Positions 37,105-47,939 of a DNA stretch of 64,000 bases are shown here, one piece after another. The notes beneath the pieces are model-generated. The model was given only the letters and a program-made list of their open reading frames with translations. It was not told the origin of the DNA and ran no database searches. The stretch lies in contig NC_037266.1 of the NCBI RefSeq assembly GCF_000002425.4, positions 186,001 to 250,000 on the forward strand, written 5' to 3'. Origin of the DNA: Physcomitrium patens (lineage: Eukaryota > Streptophyta > Bryopsida > Funariales > Funariaceae). Made by a program: the position numbers and the translations under genes. Each line of letters starts with the position of its first letter. Within the stretch, counting starts at the first letter, position 1.

Positions 37105-37812
37105 ATGACGACCACACCACTTTCTCAGGTTAGCCAGTCGATATTGACAGCAATCATAACTAGCCGCCAGGACTTTTTCAACGGGTCCTCCATCCGTTCC
37201 TCTCTGTCACTTCGCAGCTACCGATCATGCCTTGAACCGGCCAGAGCTCAGGCATCCATCTCGGGGTGGCAGTCCGCCGAGCCCACCAAGCGCAACAAAT
37301 CAATAATCACAAGAGCTAGCCTGAAGGAGCTCGTCTCGGTGGTAGATGAGCGAAAGGTGAAAGAAAAGATGGTGTTCTATATCCACGAGATCAGATCCGC
37401 AGACATGACTGCTACTCTGAAGGTAGCAAGCCTGCCCGAAAACACAGCTCCTCTCCAGTGGGGGTCCATCCTCGTCTTCGACAACGAGGTGCGAGAGGGT
37501 GAGGGCACGGACAGCAAGCTAATAGCTCGGGAGCGAGGATGGGGATGCATCACTGACAAAGACAGTGCTGACGGCTTGCAGCTATTCTCTAAAATCACTT
37601 TCACCGATGGGAAATACGAGGGCTCCAGTTTGACCTTCAGTGGCAATGTTGGTGGGGCTGCTACACCTTACGAGCTCATTATTCTTGGCGGCACGGGACA
37701 CTTTCGAGGTGCTCATGGCTTCGTGTTGGCTGACAACTGCCCCAACCAGGGCAACCTCTTCATCTTCCAGTGGAACGTCTTCGTCACGAAGGACAACGTT
37801 GGCCTGCTGTAG
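37105..37812 (+). CDS. Dirigent-family protein
   Basis: Dirigent proteins are small beta-barrel proteins that steer the stereochemistry of phenoxy-radical coupling in lignan and related phenolic synthesis. The first ATG in frame (37105) gives 235 residues. The dirigent core begins near residue 88 (MVFYIHEI). It has GSILVFDNEV, then SKLIARERGWGCI, a LQLFSKITFTDGKYEGSSL strand pair, and the signature ELIILGGTGHFRGAHGFVLA near residues 190-210. It ends FQWNVFVTKDN. The first 75 or so residues are rich in Ser, Thr and Arg, with few acidic residues and no hydrophobic signal core. That looks more like a plastid transit peptide than the usual secretory signal. The frame is intact and GC-rich, unlike its surroundings. 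Allene oxide cyclase shares the fold, but the motifs favour dirigent. Confidence 0.85.
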   Translation: MTTTPLSQVSQSILTAIITSRQDFFNGSSIRSSLSLRSYRSCLEPARAQASISGWQSAEPTKRNKSIITRASLKELVSVVDERKVKEKMVFYIHEIRSADMTATLKVASLPENTAPLQWGSILVFDNEVREGEGTDSKLIARERGWGCITDKDSADGLQLFSKITFTDGKYEGSSLTFSGNVGGAATPYELIILGGTGHFRGAHGFVLADNCPNQGNLFIFQWNVFVTKDNVGLL

Positions 37813-38798
37813 ATTTTTACATTCGACGGCTGCTTTAAGTCTGCACCAACTAGCTTCCTGCACATGCAGACGCTGAAAAATTTGATGTACCAAGGTATTG
37901 AGTACAGAACGAGGATCAAGCCCATCATGAAGTATTGAATGAACACATGATATGCTATGTTCGAGTTCATTTTAGAGTTGATCATTAGTGTACATAATTG
38001 TTCAGCTTCTTCTAATGAACCATTTTTGTATTTTATTGGAAGTCTATACAGCTTTTTTCCAACAAAAGCTAAACGTTGACTGTTCACAGCTGACTGCTTT
38101 CATACTATCTAAAGTGGGTAGATTTTACAGAAATGAACACTCTCTTCACGTCTAGAAAGGAGAGTTGACTGGACACCTCGCACCAGATGTCCATCACTGT
38201 CCTCTCCACAAGAACAACCACAATCCTCGTGTACACACATCATACTATATATATATATATACAAATGTTTTACAAGATTTAAGAAATTTGGCAAATGAAG
38301 AGGGAGATTTATATCATCTACTGTCTTTATTTGGCAGGAGCTGAAACAAAATCTATGAGAAACATTTGTATATATATAAAATTATATATTGCATATGATT
38401 ATTTTCAATGACTAGATTTGCACAAGCCCATAGAATTCTCTGAAATCTACAATGATATTTTTTCCTTTACTCAATAATTTGGTGATCTAAACTACACAAG
38501 TTGTCATATAGAATTGTAGAAATTGGAATAAGAAAGAACCATGTTGTTCACTTTGCAAGCTGTCCAACAAATTCAAATTCTATAAAAGCATTTGTAATTG
38601 AAGTTTATTGTGAATATATTAATTTTATAGTTTTGGAGGAAGAAGAGTTCACATTTAACAATCTTAGGAGAATATTTTTCTTATTTAAAAGAATGGTTTG
38701 TAAAAAAAAACTTGGTCTAACTTATAAAGTTCAATTTTATTCTTTTATTTCTAATGTAAAACTTTATAAAAGTAAATGTTGATATGAAATCCAAATTA

Positions 38799-38831
<33 letters not shown>

Positions 38832-39435
38832 TTAATCGTATCATTGAATACTAAACTCTTTTTGAATATATGTATATATATACTTTAAATTTTTTTATGC
38901 AGAAATCTTATATCTTATGGTGACTATTTTTATGTTAGTTTTTCAGCTGCAACCACGCATTGAAAAAGAGGAAGTAAGTTAATTCTAATTCTTGCTTGTA
39001 TATATTTTTTTGATTATAAATCAATAAAATAATTATATTTCTTACAAAACTTGTCTGTATGGATGTGAAGTGGTAGAATAGTGAAAATAATACACAATTA
39101 ACAATAATTACTTAATAAGTTTTTTGGAGACCAGAAAAAATCCAATAGTTTGCTAACTTTGTTTTTCTTTTTTTTAAGCCAATTTATATTTATCAATCTA
39201 TTAAAAGCTTGGATTGTTTTATAAACTTCCAATATAACATAGATTCAGCATAAATAATGTTATGTTAAGATGTTAAGCAAAAATATTTGTAATATGCCAA
39301 CTATATTGTTTACACAACGTGGTTATTATTTAAGTATTCTACACATCTGGTCATGTTCATTTTGCATTTGTTTAATCTTTCTAGCAGCAATTTTTGACTT
39401 TATCAAGATTCTCATTTGGTTGATGATTCCTATTT
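37813..39435. other. 3' flank of the dirigent gene and AT-rich spacer
   Basis: The first 300 bp or so probably include the 3' UTR. Beyond 38300 the sequence is AT-rich, with AT microsatellites at about 38250 and 38810. The frame 38501-38782 has no recognisable motif and is treated as chance. Confidence 0.5.
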
Positions 39436-39438
39436 TAC

Positions 39439-39930
39439 TCACAAGATGTATCTCTTAAAAGTTGCTTGAAACCTTATTAAGTAATACTCTAAATTTATTT
39501 TCAAACAAGTGATTATAAGTTCTATGGACCTTTTCACATAGACTAGAAGGTATTCATTCCAAATACCTTGAAAAACAAGAAGATTTAAAGGCATTATTAC
39601 AATAGGTAAATTTCTTGGTTGAATCAAAGGATTTATAAGAATAAGATCCAATTGTCCAAACCCAAGATTAATTCGTCCAAAAAATATTTGAAAAGATGAA
39701 TGAAATGAGTTATTTGTTCTCTGAGAATAAAAAGAACCATTCACTGGAAATGAAGGTTGTGACCTTGCTACTGGTCTAGATTCTTCTACAACTGCTTCAA
39801 AAATACTTATTGGTAGAGTTTTCAATGGAAATAAAGGATTTTGAGGTTCTATAGAATTTCCTATTTGAGGAATGCATGAAGTTGTAGTTTTCTTTTTTAA
39901 AGTTTTCAGATCACTTTTAATGGAGAAGTT
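39439..39930 (-). CDS. Unassigned open frame, possible gene fragment
   Basis: On the minus strand a frame of about 160 codons is open between stops, longer than most in this AT-rich region. It has a first ATG at about 39825. It reads Pro- and Ser-rich at the start (EESRPVARSQPSFPVNG) and hydrophobic towards the end (NLPIVIMPLNLLVFQGIWNEYLLVYV). I recognise no family. It may be an exon, part of a decayed mobile element, or chance. No splice sites or neighbours support it. Confidence 0.25.
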   Translation of the reverse strand, partial: NFSIKSDLKTLKKKTTTSCIPQIGNSIEPQNPLFPLKTLPISIFEAVVEESRPVARSQPSFPVNGSFYSQRTNNSFHSSFQIFFGRINLGFGQLDLILINPLIQPRNLPIVIMPLNLLVFQGIWNEYLLVYVKRSIELIITCLKINLEYYLIRFQATFKRYIL

Positions 39931-40911
39931 AAAGTATGATGTTTAGATGTAGTGAAAAAATGCATTTAACCAATCTATTTATATTAGAAGTTAATCCAAT
40001 CAAAGTCAATAATTAAAATACATCCTAATACGACTCATAGGATTCTACATGATTATTAATGATATAAAAAAGGATTTTAATCTTTAATTATGTTTCTCCC
40101 ACTCTTCTCATGCTAGAAGTACACAACAAAAGACAAGAGGTGGAGCAAACACCTTAATGGTGATTAATCACTATGCTACCATACAAGACAATTTTTAAGT
40201 TGAATTGATGTCTTAAGTGATTCAATCTTAGATTCATTATTTTCTCTCAAGTAGCTAGGTCTCTTCTAAATTTGATATACACATATCCACTTTTAATCCA
40301 AGATGTCACCACCTGACATATTAGCAGCTACAAGAATAACAAGACTCTCTATATATATATATATATATCACAAAACAAAAATTCAAATTCTAAGGATTGT
40401 TTCAGATTCAATCAAAAAGAAATAAGGTACTTGGCTTTGCAATGAAAAACAAGCTACACGTCCAAATCACATTAATTGAGCCTGACTTCTTTGCCCAGCT
40501 ATTGTTCTCTCATCATTAAAAGAAGGATGAAAGACTTATTTCATGCCACATTCCTTCCATCACAACCCCAACCCTACATGGATTTGTTTCCATTGAAAAT
40601 CAATTAATTGAGTTAAAATATGAATTTTCTTTTGTATTCAAGTCCAATCTAATTTGGATTCTAAATTCACCAACAATTCAGTTTTTTTGATGAATATGAT
40701 TTAATTCCTCCATCAAATCCAATTTCCCACAATTCAGCCAAATTTCTAAAATTCATTACTAATTCTCTGTAGCTCCAAATGGAGCGTTCTAAACTGTTGT
40801 GGAAAGACAATCTCGAGATCTTCAACAATAAAATGTCAAATTAAAGATTGGAACATATTTCAAGTGCTGATTAGGGTATTTCACCAAATACATTTGTAAT
40901 TCATCTTCAAA
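39931..40911. other. Intergenic AT-rich DNA
   Basis: No gene, retroelement domain or tandem array was recognised, except an (AT)n run at about 40350-40369. Confidence 0.5.
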
Positions 40912-41181
40912 TTAAAAAAATATGGAGGACTTGTAATGGTACCAGGTATCTGACCAAGCCATGCTTATTTTCTGGCTGTAATAACCCACAATCCTGCCAT
41001 AGTCACTCTTGAACTTAGTCTCACTAATCCCCATCTCCTGGACTCTTCCAAAATGACCATAGGTATTATTATTTGTGTGAAACATTAAGGTTTGCACAAC
41101 AGTTAGACTTGGTAAATTTACTGATGTGCTGACAGATCCTTGGATTTGTGCAAGGTATTCAAAAGACCCATCAATGTTGAT
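40912..41181 (-). pseudogene. Jacalin-related lectin domain, last exon
   Basis: Jacalin-type domains bind mannose or galactose sugars. On the minus strand, a CTGTACAG acceptor ends at 41182 and opens an 89-residue exon to a stop at 40912. It begins INIDGSFEYLAQIQGSVS and contains the family hallmark TLMFHTNNNTYGHFGR, then GRIVGYYS. This is the C-terminal half of the prism-shaped domain. The normal last strand (a W..LDA.G motif) is not visible after GYYS, so the exon end looks altered. The first half of the domain was not found upstream. It lies 0.9 kb downstream of the kinase pseudogene on the same strand, so both may belong to one former gene. It could still be a live exon if the missing exons lie in unrecognised sequence. 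Confidence 0.65.
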
Positions 41182-42081
41182 CTGTACAGAATACAGCATA
41201 CAATATGATCAAAAACAAACTCAGATGTTGAGGAAGTCTGTTCAGACATTAAAGAAATAAGAAATCCGGGCCTACAGTTTTGAACACTACAAATATGTTC
41301 TGGAAGTTGGCAAATGTCATTTGCAAAGTTGTGACCTGCCAATTTCAATGGGAGCCATTAGAAAAATATACAACTTCCTTATTATTACAGATTCATACAC
41401 TTTGGACCTCAGTAATTGGTGAAGCTAACCTGATATGTCACAGTCACATATCATGGTATTAGAGGGAAAACAACATCAAAACTACAAAAGTAATCACAAC
41501 CCATGGCAGTCATGCTGGTAAACCACCAAGTGCCTCAATGGCCACAAGCAGCCCCTTCCATATCTATACTTGTTGAAATGAATCATTTAGGATGTTTCAA
41601 GGTTGTGAGGTACACCAATACAAAGAAGAACATAAACCTTTCATCTTTAAGACTAAAAATATGTTCTGGAAGTTACAATAATGGGGTGTGAACTTTCAAA
41701 GAGGACTTACTATTTTAAATTTCGTCACTACGGGGATTAAATACACAACTTAGTCCAAAAAAAGTACAAGATTATTGGATAAGGTAGCTATGTCTAATTC
41801 AGACATGATTCTTACACGGACACAAGGACAATCATTGATGATTACATATTGAATTTGATAATGTACAGAGAATTAACATCAGAACTCAGTAGTGGCCGTT
41901 ATAGGTCATCTTCCTAAAAACTTTTAATCCTTACAACTTTTGCATAAAGTGTCCAAATAGTGCATGCTCTGGTGCATTAGAACATCCTTGTAATTGCTGA
42001 CAAGATTTCTTTTTGATACTCTGGCAATAAGAAACATACTCAATTCTTTGAGTGTCAGAAGTACGTGTAGTTACTTTAGAG
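41182..42081 (-). other. Possible intron between kinase and jacalin exon
   Basis: No coding block was recognised. The string AAATATGTTCTGGAAGTT occurs twice (41289-41306 and 41657-41674), a short direct repeat of unknown meaning. A candidate donor, CACG|GTATTT, lies at 42111-42103 on the minus strand, just before the kinase stop codon. Confidence 0.35.
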
Positions 42082-43743
42082 CTAGAAGCGAGGCAAATGA
42101 GTGAAAATACCGTGCAAGAGAAGGCCTTTGATGAATCTGAGCTCCGTGCAGATTGCAGCGAAGTTCGGGCGTAGCAAAGGGTCCCCGTTCCAACATTCTT
42201 GCATAAGAACGGCTAGTCGTCCAGGTACTCCGTCTGGCAGATTCGCCCGCAGCCCAGCCTTGACTCGAGCGAGGACCTCCGTCTTGAGCACATCTGCGAA
42301 TGGTTCGTCTCCAGTGAGAATTTCGTACCAGACGATGGCGAAGCTGTACACATCAAGTTTCTTTGGGTGGAAGCGATCCGCGGTGCTCCATCCAACGAAG
42401 TCGAATGGGGAGCCTCCGGAGCCATCCATCGTGTGGTGTCCAAGTTCAGTGTCAAATGGCCCCTCATTGTGCTTGCATTTTTCACCTTCGACAACCCAAA
42501 GTCAGCAATTTTGGCAACGAACGGAGTCGTTTCGGTGATAATTTTCGCTCTATTCCTTTCGGTTTGAGGATCTCATTCGGCGAATTGGACTAGAATATTC
42601 AATGCCTTGAGGCCACGGTGAATTAAGTTTCTGCTGTGGAGGTACCTCAAACCTTCGGCGATTTGCAGTATAAGGTCGGCGGCTTGTACAATAGAGAACG
42701 GGGGTTTCCTCAAGTCTCTGTGCAGCAATGTGTACAAACTCTTGTACATGAGTTCCATGACGATCGACAAATCGTGCTGTTCCAATTCCGTGTCCTCCGG
42801 CCCGGCTTCTGAGCAACAATCCACGTGGACGATGTTGGGATGGTGAAGTCCAATGACAGCAGCGATCTCGTCCTTGAAATCTTTATCCACACTGGAATCG
42901 AAGAAGGCTTTCTGCGCAAATCGTTGACCCAACCATTCTGTCTCTCGTACAAGAGCAAAAGCGCCACTTCCCAATCTTCGTCCTGTGGGAAGATCTCCAG
43001 AAGCTACCCACAGAAAGTGTGGCTTCTACTCAGTGACGTTGCCTCTATCTAGTTCTGAACTGTCTCGGTTTTCGGCATCCAGTTTCTCGAGTAACTTGCC
43101 TGCTAGATAATATTGCAAGTTTGGCTTACATACCTCCGGATCACAAACGTGACAGCTTGTGAGAGGCTCTCGTAGAAATTATCGGTCCTGCTTTGCTGCT
43201 GCTGACAGAAGGAAATTGTCGGTGAACCTTAGATTTCCATCGCATTTTTCTTTCTTATTGGAAATGTTCCCTGTTTCGTCCCAGGGGCTACACAACACCC
43301 ACGTGTGCCACTCCAACTCGCTCAGAAGCCTAGCAAACGTTTCTTTCAAGTTGCCTTGTGTGATCTCTAATTTCAACCAATTGCCACCGCTGCAGCAGCA
43401 ATCTCTCGTGTGAGACTCCGCAGCTTTCAGCACCTGGTGAAGCTCTGTGGCTACTACATTCCAGTAAGGAGTAATGCTGCTTCGTTCGGATCCTTCCAAG
43501 AGACGCTCTTGCTGGCGGATGATGCCCTCAAACTCGCCAACGACAAGCAAAGTTTCCGAGGCTTTCTTTGCAAGAAGCGCACACTGGCGAGCATTGATTC
43601 GCGGAGGGGAATTTCTCAACACTGGTTTCTGAGGAAGCTAGGTGAACGATAGATTTTGCCGTTCTGCGAAGATCCTCGAAAGTGACTGACATGACTCCGG
43701 GAGGAGCGAAATGCGCTTTGAAAAATTCCGAGACCTTGCGCAT
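42082..43743 (-). pseudogene. TKL-type protein kinase pseudogene
   Basis: Read on the minus strand, an ATG at 43743 starts an N-terminal helical region (MRKVSEFFKAHF, then ARQCALLAKKASETLL) resembling the regulatory segment of plant mixed-lineage-type kinases. The kinase domain has the loop GSGAFA (about 42970), lysine in FAQKAF, LHHPNIVH, YLHSRNLIHRGLKALN (about 42620), DFGLSK (about 42490) and RWMAPEA (about 42435). The C-lobe has DVYSFAIVWYEILTGDEPFA and CWNGDP. Defects: frameshifts near 43620 and near 42430, a stop near 43177, a TAG near 43036, and TGA for Arg after ILVQFAE near 42573. The catalytic HRD aspartate is glycine (HRG). It is clearly non-functional as a full kinase. A jacalin exon follows downstream. 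Confidence 0.8.
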
Positions 43744-44750
43744 GGGGAGTGAATTTGAATTCGACAGTCGGAATTCAGAGCTTGCAATGCGCCGCTCAAT
43801 TCCTATTTCAGCGGCAATAATCAACCGGTGCACGATAAAAATGTGAGGATGTATAACCGCCTCCTGGCAAGACTTGGCGGATTTCAGCTGCCATCAGATA
43901 AAATACAGTGGTTTATACATGGTCAGGGCGAAGTCCATACCCGGGGTGGTCAGGGTATACACCGGTGTATTTTTTCGGAGAATGATGCGTATCAATAACG
44001 TAAACTTTACAGAAACCGATAAGTAGAAACAAAAATATACCTAACACCATTCAATCAAGAACAGTCGCAAGCCTGGAAAACCCCTCAGCTACGGTAATCA
44101 GCGTCGCTGGAATCAACAGAACACAACCGAGAAGAGCGCATCGATGAAATTACTGTAATTACTGCAAAAGCTACCGGCAATCAATCAATCATTGTGAACT
44201 GAGAATTCTTCCGCAATGAATCAATGCTGTATATTTCATATTTAGCCGGCGCCAATTTCAATTCGGAGGAAATCTGCCGGTGAAATTTTGATATTGCAAG
44301 AATTTAACCGGTATTTACAGTGATGGATAGGTTGCAACTGGTGACCATTGAAGTAAAACCGATCCGTTTTCGTGGAAGGAGGAAATGAGCTGGAGGAGCT
44401 CCAAAAATTTCCCCTATACTGGATCCAATTTCTCCTAAACTTGATCTGAATTGTGCAATTTGAAAGTGACTGAGGCTAGGATATTGTAAGGGCATCGCAA
44501 TCCACTTGCCCCGCCATCGTGAGCCGTCGGATCGCAGTTTCCGCTCAGATACAATTTCAACCGCTGATCGGATTTCTGGGAACGGAGAGAGGGAACATTG
44601 GGGAACCAGGGGGCGGGCAGGTTGGAGGCTGGGCAGTTTGGAGGGCGGCAGGTTGGGAACTCAAAAGCCATTCCTCATTGGGCCCAGACCGATCCACATT
44701 CGCATAAATGTGTGCTGAAGTTTGTTCCGGGGCGGCCTCTCAATCCCACT
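43744..44750. other. GC-richer 5' flank of the kinase pseudogene
   Basis: No coding region was recognised. The G-rich segment at 44591-44657 carries at least six runs of three or more G within 67 bases and short imperfect repeats (GCAGGTTGG, GGCTGGGCAG, GGGCGGCAG). The rest looks like promoter or UTR sequence. Confidence 0.4.
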
Positions 44751-45344
44751 TTTCAATCATCACTCTTGCTTCAAACAATTTACTTATTTATTTACTTATT
44801 TATTTTTGTTGTCATACACAACAACATTCAATGTACATGATACTTTTGTATCCTCAAAGAAGTTTTGCAACTCATAAAATTTACTCATTCATTTTTTCTC
44901 AAACACAAATATTTTATTATCAAGAATTTTTCATTAATTATTTTCATTGTGGAAGAAATAATATATATATTTTCTATAATTTAATTTAATTTATTTTATA
45001 GTAATTTTTAATTTATACATACTCTATAGAAAATATTGTAAATTATTATTATTATATTATAATAAATAAAAATAATTAAAATCATCTAATTAAATTTCTC
45101 TTCTAAATACTATTTTGATATAAGTTATTAGAAAGGTTCATTTTTGTTTTAAATTATTTGCAAAAAATAGAATATAATAACTTAGATTTATATTGTCTTT
45201 TATGTCATTGAAAAGATAAATAAAATTATTATTTTTTGAATATATTTTAATTTTGAATTTTTTATTAGATAAAAATTTAGTAAATAAATTGTGATTAATT
45301 TTGAAGTGTATAATTGCTTGATTAAATTCTTTTTTCTTATTTTT

Positions 45345-45401
<57 letters not shown>

Positions 45402-45862
45402 ATTTGTTTGATTCACTTCATATAAGAAATTCTTAATTGAAGCCATCTTAAAATTTGGATTCAAGGGTGAATTTTCCCCACATAAATGATGTATTTGGAA
45501 AAAAGTGGTGCTTCTAATTATGTATGAATGTAAAATTATTAGATTGTGATTGAGTTTTTGCTTATTCTTATTGAGAAAGTATTGCAAATTATTTTTTAAA
45601 ATTAATAATATTTCTAATTTCTTCTTTATTGGTATAAAAAACCATATCAATTTTTAAATTAGAAGATAAAAATAATTTTATTGTCAAGTAGAATGTTAAA
45701 TTTTTCTTGGATTTTCATCCATCAATTTTATATATTTGGTAGTTGATTTTAAAACTTTTCCCATGCATATATCTTAATTTAAAATTTCTTCAAAGATATC
45801 ACATGTTTAATTTGAAATTAAAATAAATTTGTAAAAAATTATTGAATTCAAGAAAGTTTACT
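44751..45862. other. AT-rich spacer
   Basis: A TTTATTTACTTA repeat at about 44780, an (AT)n run at 45352-45396, and long AT-rich DNA. The 170-codon minus-strand frame through the microsatellite is low complexity and rejected as a gene. Confidence 0.6.
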
Positions 45863-46496
45863 TGTTATTGATATATATCTATTGTAATTGCTACCAAGAT
45901 AATATGAATAGGTAGAAATAAGTAAAAGTAGATTAATTCCATAATATCTTTTAGAAAAGCTTCTTGGAAGCTTCTTAAAAGCTATTTTGATTTTACATGT
46001 ATTTGTAGTTGATTGATAGATTAGAAACTTGGTCAATAAGCTAACCACATGTCACATGTCTTGGTAGCTTGTGGAACAAGCTAATTATGTGGCATCCATA
46101 TAGAAAACTTCCCTTGTAAGTTAACATATGTATCATGCAAAGTCAATATGTTTTTGGAGGTCCTATAGAATATTGCCACATAGATCTTAGATAGATGGTA
46201 TATATAGAGGCAAAAGTGAAGCCTTCTTTACTCATGACGATTCTTTTCTTATTTCTAGTCTAGTTTTAAGAAATTCTAATTTTTTTGTTTTTTGATAATA
46301 GCCATTTTTGTTTTTAAATTTTTTTAGTTTATATTTTTAGTTTATATTTTTAGTTTTTATTTATTTGTTTGTTTATTTTTATTAATATACATACTTCTCT
46401 ATTTTAGTTTTGTCATATTTTTTTGAGAGAGTCTTACTTGATTATTTACTTTCATTAAGTTCTTATCCTTAATAGATTCACAAGAATGTACTTACA
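45863..46496 (+). mobile_element. Chromovirus D2 5' LTR
   Basis: This aligns with the D1 LTR (61854-62405) throughout. The GAAGCTTC repeats, ATTAGAAACTTGGTCAA, the TATA box (GGTATATATAGAGGC at about 46197) and the end CTTACA all correspond. It is longer because of TTTTTAGTTTATA repeats near 46320-46380. The start TGTTATTG is inferred. Confidence 0.75.
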
Positions 46497-46881
46497 ATAT
46501 CAGAGCTTTGTCTTTTCTTGATTAACAGTGGATTACTTCTTTTTATTAATATCAAGTGGAATGATATTATACTTGTTAGTCAATTTTTCTATAGATTATA
46601 ATATGAAGTAAAAAAAATGATGCTTAACTTACCTAATCTTCAAATATTAAGTCAATCAATTGACTTTGCTAAAAAGTGTGACAAATGACTTTTTAAATTT
46701 TGATATGAGAGTTGTATAAGTGCTTCTCAATACTACTATAATTCAATGACAATGCCAACATCTTTTCAATACATACATTTGGAAGTAAATGATTTGTAAA
46801 TTGATTTGATATGTTTCAAACCTCTTACTAAGCAAGAAAAGACTTGTCATCATTAGGAAGAATTATGCTTATATTGTAGAG
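46497..46881 (+). pseudogene. Chromovirus D2 gag remnant
   Basis: An ATATCAGAGC primer site (tRNA-iMet type) follows the LTR. After a large internal deletion, gag sequence matching D1 63181-63490 is visible: the region of MLNLPDPQTLSQAIDF, then FKPLT.QEK and the first zinc-knuckle residues (CLYC). It is broken by stops and cut at 46881 by the LTR of element E. Confidence 0.65.
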
Positions 46882-47030
46882 TGTTAGGGACCATATACAA
46901 GACAAGAATTCAAGATTAAAAAAAAGAGTTAGCTTGACATTAGAATAACAATTGGATAGAATGTAAGAGGGTGATGGCTAGACCACAAGAAGTGAATTGT
47001 TGTGACTAAGGATTCCCTCAACTTCAACTC

Positions 47031-47039
47031 CTATATATA
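47031..47039 (-). promoter_or_regulatory. TATA box of the element E LTR
   Basis: TATATATAG on the minus strand, in the same context as the D1 (62175), D2 (about 46197) and D3 boxes. It is the likely promoter of element E transcription, pointing left. Confidence 0.6.
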
Positions 47040-47047
47040 CTAGGTCA

Positions 47048-47305
47048 TAGGAAGCTTCTTGAAAAGTTTCTATGAGACTTGAGAACAAAGCAAGTCTAAG
47101 ATTCTTCTTTAGCAACTTCTTAAATCATCTAAAGCCTCCTAGAATCTTTTAGGACCTCCTATGACATTTTAGAACTTTCTAAGAATCTATTAGAATCTTT
47201 TAGAATCTTCTAGAACCTTCTAAAATCTTCAATAGCCTTCTTAGAACTTATTGGTACTTTTAAGAACCTTCTGAAACCTTCTAGAACCTTTTAGAATCTT
47301 CTTCA
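47048..47305 (-). promoter_or_regulatory. Array of heat-shock-element-like motifs in the E U3
   Basis: Alternating GAA and TTC triplets spaced by two bases run for long stretches. At 47264-47301 there are eight consecutive five-base steps, six of them perfect. At 47193-47220 there are six steps, five perfect. The full tract repeats a unit like CTTCTAGAAC every 10 bp. The nGAAnnTTCn pattern is the binding site of heat shock factors, and the array ends just upstream of the TATA box. Confidence 0.6.
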
Positions 47306-47340
47306 GTTGTATGACCGTGACATCACTTCTTCTTCTAACT

Positions 47341-47939
47341 TCAAGGTCTCTGAGAAGCAATGTTGTAGCAAGCTAGTATAAGCATAAGGAGTTAAAGATC
47401 TATTGCATGGTATTTGCTATATATTTTAGTTTTTTTTTATGAGGTAAATGGTTCATAGGCCCTTATAACCATCAATAGTATCTCAAGCCTTCTATTTATA
47501 ACCAAGCATGAACTTCAATATCTTCATTATGGAATTATCTTACAAACACTCCTCCTAGATGTCCTTCATAGACATGTTCTACCTCAAACACAATTACTAG
47601 TGACCTATTAATAGGTATCTTTTGATGTCTTCATGGTTTAGGTAGCTCTTCATCTCAAGGTTGTCTCTATCAGCTACTAGGTTGAGATGATATGACCAGC
47701 AAGGTGTTTATCTCTTAACTATCTATATCATATAAAATAGATAAGACCAAAAGAATATAAACAAGCTATAGTCATGAATTCAAACTCATGACTTATATTA
47801 TTCTAAATATTTGATAACAACTACTTCTTCAGAGGTTGCATCTTTTTTTTTTATGAGGCCAAGAACTAAGAATCTTCATGGTGAAGCTATCTTATCAAGC
47901 TATTGTTCTTAATTTTATCACTTTTGGTCTGAATGAATG
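47341..47939 (-). other. Element E untranslated region between pol and LTR
   Basis: About 600 bp between the chromodomain stop and the polypurine tract. No open frame was recognised. Confidence 0.5.

Larger units (their letters stand above)
46882..47322 (-). mobile_element. Chromovirus E 3' LTR
   Basis: On the minus strand it starts TGTCACGGTCATAC, sharing the start of the D1 LTR (TGTCACGGACATAC), and ends CCCTAACA. Its start is preceded by a polypurine tract (AGAAGAAGAAGTGA, 47323-47340). It is 441 bp, shorter than the D LTRs. Its U3 is almost entirely the 10 bp-period array described separately, and the TATA box follows at 47031-47039. It is inserted into the D2 gag zinc knuckle. Confidence 0.75.

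Noticed and set aside
37105-37812. Allene oxide cyclase instead of dirigent
   Set aside because: The VFDNEV, SKLIARERGWG and GGTGHFRGAHGFVLA motifs match dirigent proteins.
37377-38087. Minus-strand frames overlapping the dirigent gene
   Set aside because: They are shadows of a conserved plus-strand coding region and have no family motifs.
45138-45650. 170-codon minus-strand frame
   Set aside because: Low-complexity AT-rich sequence with a microsatellite-coded Tyr-Ile run and no motif.
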